Assembly: GCA_949987705.1 (NCBI GenBank)
Contig: OX465281.1
Location: 254,544,542 to 254,608,541 of the forward strand
Direction of reading: 5' to 3'
Source: Thereva unica
Taxonomy: Eukaryota > Arthropoda > Insecta > Diptera > Therevidae
Length of the DNA: 64,000 bases
Shown: positions 58,592 to 64,000 of the stretch, in pieces
Numbering within the stretch: position 1 is the stretch's first letter
How the letters are laid out: each line of letters opens with the position of its first letter
Program-made: the position numbers and the translations under genes
Notes under the pieces: model-generated
What the model was told of the DNA's origin: nothing
Seen by the model: only the letters and a program-made list of their open reading frames with translations
Databases searched by the model: none

Positions 58592-59050
58592 TCCTTTCAT
58601 TTATATATTATAACATTGTTAAAAAAAAATACTTACTTTAATTAATTCTTTCAATCCTTTTATTAAAGCTTCACATACTTCTGGGACAATGCGAGAAATT
58701 GAACAGTCAGACACTCTGAATAAGTACATTAAAGACTTGTAAGAGTCCCCAGATGCCAAGAATCGTAAGGTGATTGCCAATCTTGTAGTAATGGGTATTG
58801 CTCTTCTCATCACTGTGTCTTTTTTTGCAATGTTAGGCCCAATTTTCTGTATTAAATGTTCAAAATCTCCCTTCGACATTCTAGTGAAATTTTTGAACAA
58901 GTAACTATCTAGAATTATCTCATTGCTAATATTATTAAGAGCCTCTCTTTTGTTAAGGTATGGTCGAATCCATAATCTTCTCTTCTTTTTTTTGTAATAA
59001 GAAAGCACTACGTATGCTGCACTTACAAGTTCATTTTCCCTGTCAGCCAT
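57328..59050 (-). pseudogene. Harbinger (HARBI1-like) DDE transposase with three frameshifts
   Basis: This nuclease cuts and inserts the element. Exon 1 is 58637-59050 (138 codons, start MADRENEL). Exon 2 is 57328-58124, joined in phase 0 (LKELIK|MPSSEQEWKAI) across an intron with gtaagt donor and ttttttag acceptor. Exon 1 carries the helix-turn-helix LASGDSYKSLMYLFRVSDCS. The DDE residues are all present: Asp in GAMDGKHIAV, Asp in FVADDAFPL, Glu in RRIVENVFG. Three small insertions break exon 2: two bases in a CT run at about 57,849-57,855, one in CCC at 57,517-57,519, and probably two near 57,401-57,406. Allowing for them, coding runs on to VRDEFMKYF and a stop at 57,328-57,330, about 401 residues. 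That length is normal for the family. The defects are decay or sequence error. Confidence 0.85.
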
Positions 59051-59365
59051 TGCTATACGTCTACGCGTGAAACTCTCGGGCAATACTGTGGCCAAAACAT
59101 TGCGAAAACATTTCTGACTACAAGTTGCCCGGCCATAGTATCGGCTACACATTTTCAAAAATGTTGCCGGGCCATATTTTTCAGATATATTCCGGCAATG
59201 TGCATTTTTAAGTTGCTCGTTTACAGGCACCTTAAGTCATGAACATGCCGAATTTCAAGTATTCAAGTAAGGTTTACATAAGCCTTTTCAAGTCAATCAG
59301 ACGGGTTTTGGTGATTTAATTCAATCCAAGTAAGTACATGTAAAGATAATAAGTTTACATGAATC

Positions 59366-59455
59366 CATGTTCCGCTTAGATGTTCCGCTTAGATTGGATC
59401 TTAAACTATCAAGCCATGCCATGTTCCGCTTAGATTGGGTCTTAAACTATCGGAT
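59366..59455. repeat. short tandem duplication
   Basis: CATGTTCCGCTTAGATTGG followed by nTCTTAAACTATC occurs at about 59,378-59,410 and again at 59,420-59,452, with an extra TGTTCCGCTTAGAT before. It is a simple local duplication. Confidence 0.7.
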
Positions 59456-59499
59456 AGTGTACCCTTTTGTTCACCTGGTAGTCTAGTACTGCTTGAATC

Positions 59500-59815
59500 A
59501 CACCCTTTGTCGGCTAGTAACCGAAATTCTCTTGGCTCAGGAGGCATAACACTCCGAATAGGCTGTCTCTTACGAACCCTGACTTCTGTGGCCAAAAATA
59601 TTAACTCACAAACATCCAAGAGTTCAAATGCAAGGCCTACGGCTCTTCCTAATGCTCCCCCCAGACTACCCTGAGCCTCTCAATATCCTTTTTCTATCTT
59701 CGAGCTAAGCTTACTACCAGACATTGCACCATACAGTGAACGACGTGACGGTCTGGTAGTATAAAGGGTGACAACCTAGCTTAGACTATTCCTCATAAAA
59801 GAAAGCGAGTTCATG
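59500..59815 (+). mobile_element. SINE-body segment and LINE 3' tail
   Basis: CAGGAGGCATAACACTCCGAAT (about 59,540) is the inverse of the SINE body near 45,720. From about 59,615, GAGTTCAAATGCAAGGCCTAC, AGCTAAGCTTACTACCAGACA and ATAAAGGGTGACAACCTAGCTTAG parallel the LINE 3' end at 27,745-27,920. Confidence 0.5.
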
Positions 59816-60494
59816 TAATCATGTAAACGTTTACACTTGCTTTATCAGGTCAACCAAACAGACCAGATTTTTGTAATTTAACTGAACCGCAATGAGTTTA
59901 CGTCCATATTAGGTTACATAAAAGTAAATTTAAACTAGTTGGGATGTGAGTTTGACCCCTTCGATCCACACGATCAACTTCCCAGTATGACGAACGTAGA
60001 CGGAATAAACTGACTTCTTAAAAAATAGTAATGCATTAAACACTAGTGGGAAATTGACTAGTAACAGAACTGGTGACAAAGTAATTCTGAGAAAAGCTAG
60101 TTCAAATAATTAATAGTGGTAAATCCACAGGGTTTTACGAGAGAATTTGTTTTTAACTAACAAACATTTCCTTCGTACTTCATTCGCTAGCGTGTTGAAG
60201 CGCCGCTGATAAACTGGAAAGCGAATGACTTCATTTGGAAATTCCAAAGCTTTCCGAAAATATTAGCAATAATCAATGTAAAGTAATTGACCAAAAAGAT
60301 CTAATTTTTCGGTAACTACTGGAAACTGTAGGGTGTACAAAACAATCCCCCGTCAAAAAGTGCTGATCCAAGGTTTGAAAAATTCGTGATGTTTGAAAGA
60401 GTAACATAATTTTTACACGATTTTCAAAGAGAATCAGATTATCAATTTAAGGTCTTTCTGGCACTGAGCTGAAGTTTTTTCATATAAAACAAAA

Positions 60495-60803
60495 CAAATG
60501 GCCCAACCGAATGTTACGAATTTTTTTTCTTTTTAACAAAAAAGCGGTTCGAAAGAATATTAGAAAATTTTTTTCAGATTATATTTTCGTTAATACGCTT
60601 CGAACGGCACCTCAAGTAAGTCGATATCTTTTATGGTTCGAGCGATATCGTGCAGGTACAAAAATCACTTATGTCGTTTAAACCAATAAATGGCCCAACC
60701 AAATTTTATAGAAAGGTTTTCAGATCATATTTCCGTTAATACACTTCTAACGACACCTAAACGCAGTCGTTATCTTTTATGGTTCGCGCGATATCGTGCA
60801 GGA
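60495..60803. repeat. imperfect tandem duplication, two units
   Basis: Units at about 60,495-60,656 and 60,688-60,803 share AAATGGCCCAACC, TTTTCAGATnATATTT, CGTTAATACnCTTCnAACG and TATCTTTTATGGTTCG, then GCGATATCGTGCAGG. Confidence 0.7.
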
Positions 60804-61799
60804 AAAAATGACCACATACGTACGCACACACACACATGCACACACACTCCTTCCCTAATTTTTGTTTAAAATGCTATTGGAAAATTAATAATCATGCTAT
60901 ACTGGGAAGTTAATAATCATGTAAACGTTTACATGAACTTTTCAAAGTTAAACCAGAGAATTTTTTTGTGATTTACTTGACACCAGTATACTTGAAGTCG
61001 GGAAGAGCTTACATGAATATTTGTTTACTTAAAAGAGGGCATCCATTACGTATTTGAGGCTAAAAAAATAGGGGGAGGGGTCCGGCAAAATCTCATTCAA
61101 AGGGAGCTAGTGGAGTTAAAAATCTCACGTCAAATTTTTAATTCAAAGAATATAGATTATTATTGCAGATAACATTTTGCATTTCAAAATCAATCCCGGG
61201 CATTGACAATATTATATATTTTCTATTCCCGGGATTCCCTGAATTGAGATAAAGTACCGCAACAAGTGTAAAAGGTAAATCTCACGTAAGAGTGAGGGAA
61301 ATACCATCACATGTTACCAAATCTCAACAATTTAAAAAAACACCTAAAGTAATTAATAGACCCTTCCAAAGTTATTCAAGTATACATGCAATCATGTAAA
61401 CGTTTACGCGAGCTTTTTCAAGTCAAGAAGACAAAAATTTGTGCTTTACTTGACCCAAATATTAATAAAGATGACTTTACAAACACATATGGTTACAAGA
61501 AACTACTTCAAGTATACTTCAAGTAATTATGTAAACGTTTACATGATCATTTTCAAATCAATCAAATAACCTGATGCAAATTTCTTTACTCAAGCATACT
61601 TGATGATGGAATGAGTTTACATGCATACTTGGTCACTAAAAGCTTCAAGTGTACCTACTTCATGTAAACATGTAAACGTTTACACGAGGAACCCAAGTTC
61701 ACGTGAAATCAAACAAATTTCTGTAATTTACTTGAAAGCTGCTTTAAGAATACTTGAAGTAATCATGTAAACGTAATAAATTATGTGCTATTCTTTACT

Positions 61800-63240
61800 A
61801 GGGAACACCATCCTTGGTGCTTGTCTCCAAGAAAGTTTAAAGAAATGTTTTCGTTTTTTTTTCCAAAATATATAAAAAACACTTTCGATTTTAAAAAAAA
61901 TATAATTTTAAAAACTTTCTTAACAAAATAAGGCTGTTTAGACCCACCGGTTGCACAATGGCCTAGATTATAAAATTCTATTAATTGTTGAAGGCTTCAA
62001 CAATGCCCTAAGGTAGAGTGTCCAATATCAACGCCATTAAAGTGTTTTCGGATATGAAACAGGAAAAAAAATAAACTTTAAAACAATTTGAAAAATAGCA
62101 CAAAATATTTCAGGCCCAAAACTGCGTAAAGATTAATTTCACTTCTTCGCGGCTGATTGATTCCACACCGGTTGAACCGCAGCGATACTGACATAAAAAC
62201 AGTAGCGGCGGAAACCGCGCCACTGGAGAAAGTAAATTGCCGAATTATTATCTAGAGCGGCGCAATATTCCCCGGCTCGATATTACCTGGAAAGGTAGAA
62301 AGTTCAATTAGAAAATTTCTCCGTTCTAACCGCAATGAAAAGAGCAGAAAAAATCCGTCGTCGTCAGCCCCACGAGCTGCAAAACAAACACTCGCGATGT
62401 TTTACGGTGGATACAGATTACGGATAGATTGCATCGTAATGGGTCTGGAGCTGCTACTTATGCTGTGGTGGAGCTGGATGCATTTCGTGGATGGTTAATG
62501 CCGGAGATTAGCCTGATCCGCGCGCTCGATACCAGTCGATCACACCGTTCATTGTGATGGGAATTACTATCATCAAGCTTTTCATTCAGGTGTCTAACGC
62601 TACGGGAGGCTACCTGACAATCATCATCCAGCGAGTGTGTGTGATGAAAGAGCGGCAGAAGCTCTTATGGACTTCAATGTCCAATTTACCGTTTCGGCAG
62701 ATCTTGGAACTGTAATGTACAGATGCCGCCGGCTCTTAGTGGCTCGTTAACTCCATTCAGAACAGCTTAGGAGCGCTAATGGCCAGGTGTTTACGCTTTT
62801 TCCTCTTCTGGGCTTTTTGTGCCAGCACACAGTGTTCACTTGTGAAACGCCTTTTTTGTTGCCAATTCTTAAAACGCGTGCCATTGACTCTATGGGATTT
62901 GTCGAAAGTGATAGATGTCTTCTATGGAATTAACGGACCCCCAGCCATCTCCAGCTGGATCTGGTGAGAGGATCATGTCGAACCAATTGCATCAAATTTC
63001 CATAATCCCTCAGTCACACCAACTCATCCGATTAGCAAACAATAGCCCAAACATCCAGCCACGAAGAGCATGCTTTAATGACATCTAATCCGGGTCCATT
63101 CTAGATTAGACGCGCAATTAATTACTGCATTGTTACGCCATCATTGTCGTGACATAGTTAAAGACTCACGCAATGCAGAACTGGATTGGCGAACTCGAAG
63201 AAATTAGCTCAACCTGGTCTTGTAGCATTCTAGACGGCGA
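61800..63240. other. no recognised gene; low-repeat DNA
   Basis: Mixed composition with short frames only (for example 62,779-62,967, 62 codons, hydrophobic, no support). It may be intronic or regulatory. Confidence 0.45.
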
Positions 63241-63243
63241 ACT

Positions 63244-63274
63244 TGTTTCTTTCTTTCTTTCTTTCTTTCTTTCT
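63244..63274. repeat. (TTTC)n microsatellite
   Basis: About eight uninterrupted TTTC units lie here. They create a Lys/Glu run in a minus-strand open frame (63,166-63,522) that has no other coding support. Confidence 0.85.
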
Positions 63275-63279
63275 GCCTC

Positions 63280-64000
63280 CATCAATGTAAACTCGGCCAC
63301 ATGATATGGCAGTAGTAGCACGTACCACTCTAGTGTGCCTCTCAGGTAAATAAGAAGATTTCCTTCGACGTTTAACAACTGGCGAGAGATGCCTTCATTT
63401 TCTCGGATCTGTTTGGACATTAGAAATTGACTGTGCCAACGACGACGGACGAAACGACTCAATAGGAATTCGAAACGTGCATAGTCACCCTCAGGTGGAC
63501 AAGGCCAATGAAATTGTGACATTGCAATTCTTTTTCTGTGTGTTTTTTTCCTGATGTTTACTGCTCGAAGCGATTTGTGACTTGCAGGAAAGTTGTTAAT
63601 TAGTTATGTCAGGTGAAAGATGGCGAAGATGGATAAAAACGTCAGAACTTGTGCCCATCTTCGGAGGATGCTTTTTCTTAATGTGGTTTTGCTAATTTTG
63701 TTTCTTTGTAGATTTTAATTATTCAATAAATGTTTGATATGTTGTAATGGCGGAGAAATTATGAGGAAATGTAAAAATTCTCATAAAATTCACTTCCTTG
63801 CTGTTGAACTGTGAACATACCTCAAGGGTGCAGAACAGAACCATTTTGAGCAGAGGTAGCCATTATCTACCATTTGCCTCGATCTAAGTGAATTAGCCCC
63901 ACTGCTTCCATACTTCCATTCCCCTTAATATCGTGAGGAACTTTTTTATGCCCTACAAGTCGGTTTTGTCGTTCTGGTTTTTGTAAAATAAATTGCCACC
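63280..64000. other. no recognised feature
   Basis: AT-rich sequence to the window end, with no gene, repeat or RNA signal that I can support. Confidence 0.4.

Larger units (their letters stand above)
56517..59232. mobile_element. near-complete PIF/Harbinger transposon, 2.7 kb
   Basis: The 2,716-bp element starts AGGTGCCTGTAAACGAGC and ends with its exact inverse. The perfect TIR is 21 bases. It is flanked by TAA duplications at 56,514-56,516 and 59,233-59,235. It contains the two proteins expected of this superfamily: a MADF/Myb-like DNA-binding protein on the plus strand and a HARBI1-like DDE nuclease on the minus strand. Subterminal zones are dense in GTTGC, GGCCGG and GCCGG motifs (56,540-56,750 and 59,090-59,215), plausible transposase binding sites. 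The intact ends and duplication suggest a recent insertion. Confidence 0.92.
59265..61790. repeat. field of degenerate repeats with ATGTAAACGTTTACAT palindrome
   Basis: The palindromic core occurs at about 59,821, 60,919-60,934, 61,394, 61,529-61,544 and 61,670, with a half-site at 61,765. Each is followed by a similar block: TTTTCAAGTCAAnnAGAC, an AATTTGTGnTTTACTTGA phrase and an AGTTTACATGnATACTTG phrase. Units are about 120-150 bases and highly diverged. No coding sequence is seen. Confidence 0.65.

Noticed and set aside
63166..63522. 118-codon open frame with Lys/Glu run on the minus strand
   Set aside because: The run comes from the TTTC microsatellite. The rest shows no domain or conservation that I can see.
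1..64000. CRISPR arrays, bacterial operons or viral genomes
   Set aside because: No regularly spaced identical repeats with unique spacers, no ribosome-binding-site-linked gene runs and no viral genes were recognised. Introns and LINEs mark the DNA as eukaryotic.

Overview
This window looks like insect nuclear DNA, most likely from a higher fly (Diptera, Brachycera). The evidence is a multi-exon membrane serine protease that closely resembles the fly protein filzig, a compact two-exon cecropin gene, canonical GT-AG introns (some only 60-70 bases), and a heavy load of decayed transposable elements. The cecropin C-terminus (GANVLATVRG) is the type I associate with soldier flies such as Hermetia, but that placement is inference. 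No bacterial, viral or CRISPR features were seen.

Layout. 1-12,986 (+): seven 3' exons of a filzig-like gene, from the six-cysteine knotted domain through a Thr/Ser-rich stalk to a complete trypsin-like catalytic domain. Two large introns (2,189-7,737 and 8,477-12,825) are filled with repeats: LINE fragments, a fold-back element and inverted-repeat elements. 13,000-13,900 is an AT-rich 3' UTR or flank. 15,842-16,420 (-): a complete cecropin gene with TATA-like box and poly(A) signal. 17,000-43,900 is mostly a graveyard of transposable elements. It holds at least three kinds of LINE (an RT family with a recurring 3' tail, an RNase H plus zinc-finger family, and R1-like fragments), a tRNA-derived SINE family, a Tc1 transposase remnant, small inverted-repeat elements and an AAAAGCTT array, separated by less repetitive stretches without recognised genes. 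44,455-44,581 (+): the probable first coding exon of an unidentified secreted protein, whose later exons were not found. 49,500-51,700: inverted-repeat elements. 52,700-54,800: low-repeat DNA with a diverged duplicated block. 55,348-55,760: a Harbinger-like MITE. 56,517-59,232: an almost complete PIF/Harbinger transposon with perfect 21-bp TIRs and TAA target duplications. 59,270-61,790: a degenerate repeat field built on an ATGTAAACGTTTACAT palindrome.

The most striking observation is inside the Harbinger element. Its two genes, a MADF-type DNA-binding protein (+) and a HARBI1-like DDE nuclease (-), are interlocked. The last exon of each lies inside the intron of the other, on opposite strands, with no coding overlap. 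The nuclease reading frame carries three small frameshifts. The filzig stalk exon also carries at least two, so unpolished sequence is a live alternative to decay.
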